A DNA stretch of 12,391 bases from JAWLCG01 sp041687295. GTDB taxonomy: Bacteria > Planctomycetota > Phycisphaerae > SM23-33 > FEN-1343. The stretch is from the NCBI GenBank assembly GCA_041687295.1, contig JAWLCG010000119.1, positions 1-12,391 on the forward strand, in the 5' to 3' direction. The notes below the pieces were generated by a model. That model was given only the letters and a program-made list of their open reading frames with translations. It searched no databases and was not told the origin of the DNA. Numbering within the stretch: position 1 is the first letter of the stretch; the number at the start of each line of letters is the position of its first letter. The position numbers and the translations under genes were made by a program. Positions 6,151-12,391 of the stretch are shown here, piece by piece.

Positions 6151-7524
6151 CTATACCCGCCGGGGGCCTCGACGGCAAGAGGCCCCATGGGCGGTGAAGG
6201 CGTCGAGCTGGGGGTCCTGGCTGCGGTGCATCTCGGCCAGCAGCAGGGCCCGCAGGTGGCTGAGGGTGTCGGCGTGGGCGGGCTCGGCGATGAGGTTGTG
6301 CAGGGCGTGGGGGTCGGCGGTGAAGTCGTAGAGCTCTTCGGGCACGCGGAAGCGGAACAGGCGGGCGCGGTCGGCGACGGCGGGGTCGGTCTGGGCGGCG
6401 GTGGCCATGGCGGGCCAGGTCAGGCCGCTCATCGACTCGTTGCGGAAGGGGATCTGCCCGTCGGCCCAGGCGTTGAAGATGTAGCCGAACTGGCCATGGT
6501 GCACGGCCCGCATGGGGTAGGCCCGCCCGCCGGCGATGGTGTTGATGTGCGTGACGAGGTGGTCGCGGCCAGCGGCGGCGGCGTCGCTCAGCACCGGCAG
6601 GAACGATCGCCCGTCGATGCCCGCCAGCGGGGGCAGGCCCAGGGCGTCCAGGAGCGTGGGGGCCAGGTCGATGCCGTTGATGAAGTGTTCGTCGTCGACC
6701 CGGCCAGCCTCGACGACGCCGGCCCAGCGGACGATCCAGGGCGTGCGGGTAGAGTGGAGGTAGCAGTTGGTCTTGGCGAAGGGGAAGGCCATCCCGTTGT
6801 CCGACAGGAACACGACGATCGTCTCGTCGGCCAGGCCGGAGGCGTCGAGGGCGGCGAGGACTTCGCCGACGGTATCGTCGCAGCGGCGGCAGCTGCTGGC
6901 GTACTGGGCCAGCTCGGTGCGGACCTCCGGCAGGTCCGGCAGAAAACCGGGGACGGTGATCTCGTCGGGCCCGAAGATCCGCGAGGGGGCGGGGAGGCGG
7001 TCGAGGATGTCGGCCGTCTGATGGTTCTCGCGCTCCTGGGCCGAGCCGTGGAAGGGCCGGTGCGGGTCGTGCGCGTTGGCCATCAGGAAGAAGGGGCGAT
7101 CCTCGCCGGCGGCGCGGGCGAGGAAGGCCCTGGCGTGCTGGCCATAGAGGGACGGGTCGCGGCCCTGGGCCAGGTCGACGCGGTCGACGGCGTAGTCCCA
7201 GCAGAACTTCTCGGGCGGGGCGAGGTGCTCGACCTTGCCCAGGATGCCGTTGAGGTAGCCCGCCCGGCGCAGCGATTCCTGCAGCGTCGGCACGTCGGGA
7301 GCGATGGGGTGGAAGCCCGGGGCGCCGCTGTTGTGGGGGTATCGGCCGGTCATCATGGCCTGGCGCGACGGCTGGCAGATAGCGGCCGTCACGTGCGCGC
7401 GGCGGAAGATCGCGCCCTGTCCGGCCAGTGCGTCAATGTGCGGCGTGAGCGGCAGGCCCGCGGCGCCCATGGCGGTGACGGCGTCCCAGTTCATGTCGTC
7501 GGCGGTGATCAGCAGGACGTTCAT
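6151..7524 (-). CDS. Family S1 sulfatase, heparan N-sulfatase-like
   Basis: This 457-residue arylsulfatase-type hydrolase removes sulfate from a sulfated substrate. It has the formylglycine motif CQPSR (50-54), with C50 to be converted to formylglycine, and the metal-binding ITADD (6-10). Further active-site residues are in GKVEHLAP (96-103), HDPHRPF (152-158; H152, H155), LSDNG (240-244; D242, N243) and K251. The ATAICQPSR-like block followed by SLRRAGYLNGILGK resembles N-sulfoglucosamine sulfohydrolase-like enzymes more than classical arylsulfatases. No signal peptide is present: the frame opens at MNVLLITADD, already the first core strand. The ATG at 7524 has AAGG 8 bases upstream. A maturase (formylglycine-generating enzyme or anaerobic sulfatase-maturating enzyme) must be encoded elsewhere. 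Lipoprotein gene downstream, URO-D-like gene upstream across a palindrome-bearing gap. The exact substrate is not determined. Confidence 0.92.
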   Translation of the reverse strand: MNVLLITADDMNWDAVTAMGAAGLPLTPHIDALAGQGAIFRRAHVTAAICQPSRQAMMTGRYPHNSGAPGFHPIAPDVPTLQESLRRAGYLNGILGKVEHLAPPEKFCWDYAVDRVDLAQGRDPSLYGQHARAFLARAAGEDRPFFLMANAHDPHRPFHGSAQERENHQTADILDRLPAPSRIFGPDEITVPGFLPDLPEVRTELAQYASSCRRCDDTVGEVLAALDASGLADETIVVFLSDNGMAFPFAKTNCYLHSTRTPWIVRWAGVVEAGRVDDEHFINGIDLAPTLLDALGLPPLAGIDGRSFLPVLSDAAAAGRDHLVTHINTIAGGRAYPMRAVHHGQFGYIFNAWADGQIPFRNESMSGLTWPAMATAAQTDPAVADRARLFRFRVPEELYDFTADPHALHNLIAEPAHADTLSHLRALLLAEMHRSQDPQLDAFTAHGASCRRGPRRV

Positions 7525-7578
7525 GGGCTTGACCTTATGTGGGGACAGGTGGACCCGCGGGGACCCCTGGCGAGGGTC

Positions 7579-7735
7579 CTATTTCTGATTGCAGAGTTCC
7601 GATTTGCTCTCCGGGTGCCGTGGTTGCGCTCTTTGCAGCCATGTCTTTACCGCTCTGAACACCCGCGTGGCTGGAACCATCGCAGCCACGGCACCCGGAA
7701 CAGAGGGGATCTTCGAAAATCCGAAATCAAAAATC
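7579..7735. repeat. Long palindrome and AT-rich repeat in gap before sulfatase
   Basis: Arms 7610-7627 and 7682-7699 (core CCGGGTGCCGTGG) are complementary over 18 bases with one mismatch, around a 54-base spacer that itself holds CAGCCA/TGGCTG pieces. Outside the arms are ATTTCTGATTGCAG on the left and CCGAAATCAAAAATCAAAG on the right, a motif style common in dispersed intergenic repeats. No protein is encoded. The element splits the minus-strand gene run between the URO-D-like gene and the sulfatase gene, and on the RNA could form a long stem that lowers read-through. Confidence 0.6.
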
Positions 7736-7796
7736 AAAGATCGCGTGACCCTCTCCAGCAGCCGCCAGTCGTGCAGGCGGTCGACGAGGGTGACCG

Positions 7797-8948
7797 CTAG
7801 CTTGTACCGTCCGTCGGTGGCCATGCGGGCGGGGCGGAACGGGCGGTATCGTACACGGCCTGGAGGTTCGCCAGCGGCGTGCGGGGGGCGAGGTTGTTGC
7901 CCTCCTGCAGGATGAACCGCCCGCCGGCCAGGACGCCCGAGGCGAGGATCTCCCGCGTCCGCTGGGCGCACTGCTCTGGTCGGCCGTGCAGCAGCAGCGA
8001 CACGTGCGGGCCGCCGGAGATCTCCACCTCGGGGCCCAGCTCGGCTCGCAGGACGGCGAAGTCGACGGGGAAGCCCGTGTCGAAGCTCGTGACGCCCAGC
8101 TCGTCGCGGATCGTGCGGAAGAGGCGCGTGGCGTCACCGCACAGGTGGATCGCCCGACGGGCGCTGGCCGGGCCCATCGCCTCGTACCACGCCCGGTGTA
8201 CCGGCAGCACCACCTCGCGGTAGGTGTCCAGGCCGATGAGCTGCACGGAGTCGTCGGCGTAGCCGATCGTGCCGGGCGGAGCCGTCTCGCCGGTCAGCGC
8301 CGCCACGAAACGGTTGCGGGCCAGGATGCCCCGCTGGATGTGCTCCAGCAGCCGCCGGGCCTTGGGGGGCTCCTCCACCAGCAGCGTGAGGATCTCGGAC
8401 CCGAAGACCTGCACCGCGACCGTCAGTGGCCCCTCGGTGCCCAGGCCCAGCTTCGCCAGCCGCACCGGCCGACCGGCGTAGCGGAAGCTCCGCGCCTCCT
8501 GGGCCACCCGGGCGTAGTAGCTCAGCGTGTCGCGGAAGAACGGCCGGTCCAGCGGCTCGGTGAACTCGCGGCCGAGGAAGGCATCCACGTCGCCCAGGCC
8601 GTATGCCGGCTCGGCCGAGGGCAACTGCCCCTCGGGGTACTCCACGCGGGCGCCGAAGTAGGCGGCGTCGCCGTGGTTCATGAACCCCAGCCGCAGGGTC
8701 CACAGGTCCGGCACCTCGGTTTCGCCGTCGCTGACGGGCCCCAGGCCGGTCAGGCGGTACTCCTCGAACCGCGCCATCACCTCCATCGCCACGGCCGGCT
8801 TATGGAAGAACTCCGCGTACGACCAGCCCCGTTCGTTCAGGGCCGGGTCGAGCATGACCATGCGGTTGTTGACGTTCCACCGCACCGGCACCCGAATCGG
8901 CCGGCCCTGATGGTAGGCCTGCCAGATTTGTTGACGCGAAGGCTCCAA
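7797..8948 (-). CDS. Uroporphyrinogen decarboxylase (URO-D)-fold protein, methyltransferase-like
   Basis: This 383-residue protein belongs to the URO-D superfamily, which includes HemE and the cobalamin-dependent methyltransferases MtaA/MtbA. Supporting motifs are GLGTEGPLT (168-176), GYADDS (229-234), IHLCGD (267-272), a central FDTGFPVD (289-296) and GGRFILQEGNN-x-AP-x-TP-x-x-N near 342-361. H268 and C270 match the first two zinc ligands of the methyltransferases, but the usual late Cys is replaced by EGNN. It is therefore unlikely to be a true HemE, since it lacks the HemE N-terminal pattern, and a classical zinc methyltransferase is uncertain. The start is a TTG at 8948 with GGAG 9 bases upstream; no earlier start fits. 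It follows the Gfo/Idh/MocA gene by 49 bases, so the two are probably one transcript. The reaction is unknown. Confidence 0.85.
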   Translation of the reverse strand: MEPSRQQIWQAYHQGRPIRVPVRWNVNNRMVMLDPALNERGWSYAEFFHKPAVAMEVMARFEEYRLTGLGPVSDGETEVPDLWTLRLGFMNHGDAAYFGARVEYPEGQLPSAEPAYGLGDVDAFLGREFTEPLDRPFFRDTLSYYARVAQEARSFRYAGRPVRLAKLGLGTEGPLTVAVQVFGSEILTLLVEEPPKARRLLEHIQRGILARNRFVAALTGETAPPGTIGYADDSVQLIGLDTYREVVLPVHRAWYEAMGPASARRAIHLCGDATRLFRTIRDELGVTSFDTGFPVDFAVLRAELGPEVEISGGPHVSLLLHGRPEQCAQRTREILASGVLAGGRFILQEGNNLAPRTPLANLQAVYDTARSAPPAWPPTDGTS

Positions 8949-8997
8949 GGTGCACGGCTCCGGTAAAAGGAGGGGTTGGGATGAGAGCTTCCGTACC

Positions 8998-10302
8998 CTA
9001 CATTCTGCCCGCCCAGTCGCCCAGCAACTCGGCGACGGCGACGGGCTGGCCGGCCTGGTCGATGCTGGTGTAGGCGGCGATGCCGGCGAGGATGCTGTAG
9101 GTGCCGTCGACCTGGCTGGCGGCGCGGTTGAGCGGGTCGGCCGGCGGGTCGAGCAGGAAGACGCTGTCGAGCAGCGGGTCGTCGCCGCCGCCGTGGCCGC
9201 CGGTGCCGGTCCAGATCTCCAGGGCGCGGGGCTTTTCGAACATGGGGATCAGCGTGGTGGTGGTCTTGCCCTTCTCCAACTCGCCCGGCACGGTGCCGTC
9301 GCCGCTGATGTAGGTGCTCTCGCAGCAGTTGTGCTCGATGCGGCCCAGGGTGCCGCTGAAGCTGATGCGGTAGCCCTCCCAGGGCTGGAAGGCCTGGAGG
9401 CAGTAGCTCAGCTGAGCGCCGTTGCGGTAGGCGACGTTGACGACCATGTTGTCCCAGATGTCGATGGCGTCGCTGAAGACGCAGCGGTCGCGGAAGTATC
9501 CGTCGTGGGCCTCGTTGTCGAGGTAGAGGGCCTTGAGGTTCTCGTTGCCGGCCAGGTCGAGGCGGAAGTCGCACTTTTCGGCGACGGGGCAGCCGTGGCA
9601 GCGCTCGGACCGACCGGCCAGGCCAAGCCGATCGGCGGTGGCGGGCGTGTAGAACTGGCGGGCGCCGAAGGCGCTGACACGCTGGGGGACGCTGTCGAGC
9701 CACCAGTTGACCAGGTCGAAGTGGTGGGTGGCCTTGTGGACCAGCAGGCTGCCGCTGTTGTCGCGGTGGCGGTGCCAGCGGCGGAAGTAGTCGGCCCCGT
9801 GGCGGGTGTTGAGCAGCCAGGTGAAGTCGACGGCCAGCACGTCGCCGATGACACCGTCGAGGATCATCTGCTTGACCTGACTGCGCGGCGGGCTGTAGCG
9901 GTAGTTAAAGGTGACGCGGAGCTTTCGGCCAGTGCGGGCCTGGGCTTCGAGGATGGCGCGGCACTTGTCGGCGTCGGTGGTCATGGGCTTTTCGGTGATG
10001 GCGTCGCAGCCCAGCTCCATGGCCCGGATGATGTACTGGTGGTGCGTCCCATCGACGGTGGTGACGATGACGGCGTCGGGGCGGCACTGGGCGATCATCT
10101 GGTCGAACTGCTCGGCCGAGTAGGTTGGAATCTCGGGGTGCCCCTCCGGGCGGCGCTGGTTGACGAGGTCCATTCGGCCGGGGTTGGTGTCGCACAGGCC
10201 CACCAGCTCGGCGATGTCGGCGTAGCGGTTCCAGATGGCCCGAGTGTACATGCCCGAGCGCGAGCCCAGACCGATCTGACAGTAGCGTTTGCGATTGGCC
10301 AC
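8998..10302 (-). CDS. Gfo/Idh/MocA family NAD(P)-dependent oxidoreductase
   Basis: From the GTG at 10302 this is 434 residues. The N-terminal Rossmann fold shows IGLGSRSG (10-17), an acidic residue after the second strand (GLCDTN, about 36-41), and the family signature EKP (104-106), whose Lys is usually catalytic. The second domain shows the HKATHHFDLVNWW motif (189-201; H193 and H194 near the active site). A Cys cluster, CHGCPVAEKC (235-244), could bind a metal. The family oxidises or reduces hydroxyl groups of sugars and cyclitols, and large paralogue sets of this subtype occur in planctomycetes and Bacteroidota. The GTG start is chosen because AAGGAG (10312-10317) precedes it by 9 bases; the frame is open to 10365 without conserved sequence. 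It is first in a likely transcript with the URO-D-like gene. Confidence 0.92.
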   Translation of the reverse strand: MANRKRYCQIGLGSRSGMYTRAIWNRYADIAELVGLCDTNPGRMDLVNQRRPEGHPEIPTYSAEQFDQMIAQCRPDAVIVTTVDGTHHQYIIRAMELGCDAITEKPMTTDADKCRAILEAQARTGRKLRVTFNYRYSPPRSQVKQMILDGVIGDVLAVDFTWLLNTRHGADYFRRWHRHRDNSGSLLVHKATHHFDLVNWWLDSVPQRVSAFGARQFYTPATADRLGLAGRSERCHGCPVAEKCDFRLDLAGNENLKALYLDNEAHDGYFRDRCVFSDAIDIWDNMVVNVAYRNGAQLSYCLQAFQPWEGYRISFSGTLGRIEHNCCESTYISGDGTVPGELEKGKTTTTLIPMFEKPRALEIWTGTGGHGGGDDPLLDSVFLLDPPADPLNRAASQVDGTYSILAGIAAYTSIDQAGQPVAVAELLGDWAGRM

Positions 10303-10682
10303 GACGTTGCTCTCCTTGTGCTGGCTCAAGTGCGGTCCACGCAGCCTACTATACTCGCCGGGCACCCCGAGGGGAACCGTCCGTGTTGGGCCGGGCGGTG
10401 AGAGAAAATCGTTTTCCGGCGCGGGCAGGTATAGACACGGGCCGGGCGGGGCCTACGATTGAAGCAGAAAAAGGGGACGCCAAAATCCAGGGCCCGCAAC
10501 GCCCTCTCGGAGACCGCCATGGAGTCTTTGCGAACGCCGCCATCGCTGCCTGTCGATCCGCGCCGGACCTGTTCCGCTGTGGCGACCCGCAGCCCGTCGG
10601 GCCGGGCAAGTCGATGGGAGTCTGTCGTGCGCAATGGGCTTCCGAAGGGCGGGAGCGATCTGTTCTGTAAGGGGGAAGTACT
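10303..10682. promoter_or_regulatory. Divergent promoter and long leader region
   Basis: This 380-base gap separates the divergent Gfo/Idh/MocA and PEP-CTERM-like genes and must hold both promoters. Seen in it are the AAGGAG ribosome binding site for the GTG start (10312-10317, minus strand), a perfect GAAAA-TCG-TTTTC palindrome at 10404-10416, and a possible helix on the plus strand in which CGCAA and AGAC (about 10496-10527) pair with GTCT and TTGCG slightly downstream. AAGGGGGA (10669-10676) is the ribosome binding site of the plus-strand gene. I do not recognise a known riboswitch class, and no short coding frame here is convincing. Confidence 0.4.
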
Positions 10683-11288
10683 ATGCAGAGGTTTGTACTG
10701 GCGGCTGTAGTGGCTGCCGTCGCGCTGACCGGCGTGGCGCAGGGGGGGGCGGTGGTCAGCGGCACGCAGGAAGTGTATCGGCTCCTGGACAATCTCCAGG
10801 AGACCGACTCGCCCACGTCCACGATCCAGTGGACGCATGAGAATCCGTACACCAACGACGTGGCCAATGCCCTGGCGCGGGGTCACATCGTCGGCGCGAC
10901 GCTCACGATCGTAGCCGAGGACGTCGATGCCGAGGAGAGTACCCGCATCGTCTGGTACGACGCCCAGGGCGGCCGGCACGTGCTGGGCTCGCTGCTGTGC
11001 CAGGGCTTCAGCGACCGCAAGCTGCCCAAGCCGGGCCCGGCCTTTCGCAGCAAGCACCGCACGACCACGACGTTCGAGATCGACCCCGCCTGGCTGGCCG
11101 GGAGGAACGTCGTGCAGGCCGAGATCCTGGGCATCGGTCTGTATGCCCCGGGCGGGTTCGAGATCGAGACCTCCACGCTCAACATCGCCCACGTGCCGGC
11201 TCCCGGCGCGGTGCTGCTGGGCGGGCTGGGGTTGGCGGTGGGGGGCCTGTGGCAGCGCCGGCGGATGGAGCCCGACGAGCCAGCCTGA
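10683..11288 (+). CDS. Exported protein with PEP-CTERM-like anchor
   Basis: This 201-residue protein has an N-terminal signal peptide (about 1-22, hydrophobic core VLAAVVAAVALTG). A middle region has the beta-strand-rich pattern ATLTIVAEDVDAEE (72-85), and later TTTTFEIDPAWLAGRNVVQ (127-145). This resembles the beta-sandwich part of planctomycete PEP-CTERM proteins, where the acidic turn often binds calcium. The C-terminus is a short sorting-type signal: VPAPG (171-175), a hydrophobic segment (176-190) and QRRR (191-194). VPAP replaces the usual VPEP, so it is a variant. Such tails are cut by an exosortase/archaeosortase-type enzyme, which is not encoded in this window. The ATG at 10683 is preceded by AAGGGGGA with a 6-base gap. 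A GC hairpin follows the stop. Its role is not known; surface or matrix display is an inference. Confidence 0.85.
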   Translation: MQRFVLAAVVAAVALTGVAQGGAVVSGTQEVYRLLDNLQETDSPTSTIQWTHENPYTNDVANALARGHIVGATLTIVAEDVDAEESTRIVWYDAQGGRHVLGSLLCQGFSDRKLPKPGPAFRSKHRTTTTFEIDPAWLAGRNVVQAEILGIGLYAPGGFEIETSTLNIAHVPAPGAVLLGGLGLAVGGLWQRRRMEPDEPA

Positions 11289-11312
11289 CCGTCCGCTACT
11301 CGAGTCGGACGG
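11289..11312 (+). terminator. Possible terminator hairpin after the PEP-CTERM-like gene
   Basis: CCGTCCG (11289-11295) and CGGACGG (11306-11312) form a perfect 7-bp stem with a 10-base loop, starting right after the TGA. No T-run follows, so it could be a weak or Rho-assisted terminator or an mRNA-protecting stem. Confidence 0.4.
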
Positions 11313-11468
11313 GTCAGCCCGGGCGGCGTGGTCGGCCTTTTCGGCGGCTGCGCCGCCCGGCTGCGCGCAGGGGGGCGGACGTATCGTAGGCTGCAGGGGG
11401 ATCCATTCCACCGAAACGGTTGGCTGGTGCGGCAACCCTTACGCGGCCACAGAGGCCGGGAGGTTGGC

Positions 11469-11741
11469 ATGACGGTTGCGCTTGTTGGCGCGGCGGGCCT
11501 GGAGTGGCTCGCCTGGAGTGTTCCCTTGGCCGGGGTGAGCCTGGCCCTGTCGTGGCTGACCGGCGCGACCGCTTTCGTCAGCACCGCGGTGCGTTTCCCG
11601 TGGCCTGGCCTGGAGCGGGGCCGGCCCGGACCGACGGGCCCCTGGGGCGCCTGTCCCCATTGCCGGCGGCGCCACTACCCCTGCGCGCTGGCCTGCACGC
11701 GGTGCGGGTACCGCCTTCGGCCCCCCGCGCGGCAGTGCTAG
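11469..11741 (+). CDS. Small membrane protein with C-terminal zinc ribbon
   Basis: I do not recognise this 90-residue protein as a named family. It has a hydrophobic N-terminal part (about 12-42; one long or two short membrane helices) and a Pro/Gly-rich linker. The C-terminal CPHC (62-65) and CTRC (76-79) lie 10 residues apart, the two knuckles expected for a zinc ribbon. The ATG at 11469 is chosen because GGGAGG lies 5 bases upstream. The frame is open upstream to 11328, but that extension has low-complexity sequence. A small hairpin (CGGCC, loop ACAGA, GGCCG) lies just before this ribosome binding site. It follows the PEP-CTERM-like gene on the same strand and is convergent with the DUF442 gene. 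Its function is unknown. Confidence 0.65.
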   Translation: MTVALVGAAGLEWLAWSVPLAGVSLALSWLTGATAFVSTAVRFPWPGLERGRPGPTGPWGACPHCRRRHYPCALACTRCGYRLRPPARQC

Positions 11742-11767
11742 GCTCGGCCTTGATCTGCAGAGGTCAC

Positions 11768-11795
11768 CCGGTCCGCGAGGCGTGCGGCGGACCGG
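11768..11795. terminator. Hairpin between convergent genes
   Basis: CCGGTCCGC (11768-11776) and GCGGACCGG (11787-11795) form a perfect 9-bp stem with a 10-base loop. It lies between the stop of the zinc-ribbon gene (11741) and that of the convergent DUF442 gene (11900), a usual place for a shared terminator. There is no T-run on either side. Confidence 0.5.
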
Positions 11796-11899
11796 CGTGC
11801 CCTTTGCGCGTGCGGGCGAGCGGTGCTGACGCCCCGCTTGCCCGGGGCACCCAGAGCCACGGTCGACCGGCAAAGGGGCCAGGGGTCCGTTGAGAACGG

Positions 11900-12355
11900 T
11901 CAGCTGGCCTCGCTGTGGCGGTTGACGTAGTCGCGGACGAAGGCCTCCATGTCGCCCTCGTCGCAGGCCATGCCCAACTCGCTGGCCCGGTCGAGCACCT
12001 GCTGACCCGTCAGGCCCTGGCGGGCGCCGATGGCCATCATCGTGAACGCCCCGGCCCGCTTGCCCAGCTTGCAGTGGACAAAGACCGGCTTGGGCGCGTC
12101 GGTGAGCGCCTCGCGGAAGCGGTCGACCGTGGCGTCGTCTACGTCCTTCATCGAGACCGGCACGTGGCGGAACTCCATGCCCAGCTCGCGGACGGCCTGG
12201 CCTTCCTGGTCGGGCGACAGGGGCATGAGGTCCTCGCCGGCGTGGCGCAGGTTGATGACGCTGCGGTAGCCGTCCTGGGCCATGGCCTTGAGTTCGGCCT
12301 GGCTGGGCTGGGCGCCGATGGTGATCTCGTCGGTGATCGCAAGGCGGTCGGGCAT
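11900..12355 (-). CDS. DUF442 / Blh-type phosphatase-like protein
   Basis: This 151-residue stand-alone protein matches the DUF442 family (beta-lactamase hydrolase-like protein, phosphatase-like domain; PF04273), part of the tyrosine-phosphatase/rhodanese-like group. It has the ITIGAQPSQAELKAMAQDG opening (11-29), SVINLRHAGED (32-42), and the Cys loop VHCKLGKRAG (93-102), with C95 and R100. Only four residues lie between Cys and Arg, so this is the short loop seen in DUF442 and rhodaneses, not the CX5R loop of classical tyrosine phosphatases. The length fits a single DUF442 domain. The ATG at 12355 has GGGGGAG 6 bases upstream. Homologues are linked to sulfide or persulfide metabolism when fused to metallo-beta-lactamase domains, but no such partner is here. 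The role is uncertain; the fold is fairly sure. Confidence 0.85.
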   Translation of the reverse strand: MPDRLAITDEITIGAQPSQAELKAMAQDGYRSVINLRHAGEDLMPLSPDQEGQAVRELGMEFRHVPVSMKDVDDATVDRFREALTDAPKPVFVHCKLGKRAGAFTMMAIGARQGLTGQQVLDRASELGMACDEGDMEAFVRDYVNRHSEAS

Positions 12356-12391
12356 GGTCGTCTCCCCCAGATACGGGTCAATAGGTGACAG

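Noticed and set aside
6187..7800. Long plus-strand open frame over the sulfatase
   Set aside because: Gly/Val/Glu-rich shadow translation; the opposite strand has all sulfatase motifs.
7797..8948. True heme-pathway uroporphyrinogen decarboxylase (hemE)
   Set aside because: The sequence has the URO-D fold but a methyltransferase-like HLCG and a divergent N-terminus, and no heme biosynthesis neighbours.
8950..10401. Long plus-strand open frame over the Gfo/Idh/MocA gene
   Set aside because: Ala/Val/Gly-rich shadow with no domain; the minus-strand gene has a Rossmann motif and EKP.
10440..10540. Cyclic di-GMP (GEMM) riboswitch, suggested by GGGGACGCCAAAA
   Set aside because: Only a short piece resembles the consensus; the expected second helix and receptor sequence were not found.
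11400..11468. SAM or cobalamin riboswitch, suggested by GCGGCAACCC and GCCACAGAGGCC
   Set aside because: Isolated short matches without the surrounding helices and core bases of either class.

Overview
The window is GC-rich bacterial chromosomal DNA. The gene content points to Planctomycetota, probably a Phycisphaerae-like lineage. It has a sulfatase without obvious host context, a Gfo/Idh/MocA oxidoreductase next to a URO-D-fold protein, a short exported protein with a PEP-CTERM-type anchor, a DUF5658 membrane protein, several TTG/GTG starts, and abundant dispersed intergenic repeats. The taxonomic placement is an inference from these families; no rRNA or other marker gene is present.

Layout from left to right. 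Positions 1-483 hold no gene I can support, but contain the first copy of a dispersed repeat (about 205-471). A RodA/FtsW-type SEDS glycosyltransferase follows (484-1902, +) with an enlarged extracytoplasmic loop. A second, same-orientation copy of the repeat lies at about 1911-2242. A DUF5658 membrane protein (minus, 2236-2685) is divergent from an alpha/beta hydrolase (plus, 2858-3730). A small four-helix membrane protein (minus, 3874-4266) is bracketed by two REP-like palindromes. A four-helix-bundle (S23/IVP) protein (minus, 4367-4729) is followed by a purine-rich tandem/inverted repeat, then a tRNA-Pro(GGG) with its own UUCG-loop terminator (minus, 5004-5078).

The central part, 5221-10302, is a run of four minus-strand genes, transcribed in the order Gfo/Idh/MocA oxidoreductase, URO-D-like protein, sulfatase and lipoprotein. 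The first two are 49 bp apart and look co-transcribed. The sulfatase is separated from them by a 272-bp gap holding a long palindrome. A role in breakdown of sulfated or methylated carbohydrate is a reasonable inference for this block, but no substrate can be read from the sequence.

The right part (10303-12391) has a long divergent leader, then a PEP-CTERM-like exported beta-sandwich protein (10683-11288, +), a small membrane/zinc-ribbon protein (11469-11741, +), and a convergent DUF442/Blh-type phosphatase-like protein (11900-12355, -).

I found no CRISPR array, complete insertion sequence, phage module, toxin-antitoxin pair or recognisable defence system. The most unusual content is in the intergenic repeats and in a few family-level oddities: the SEDS loop insertion, a URO-D-like protein lacking one usual metal ligand, and a sulfatase with no signal peptide.
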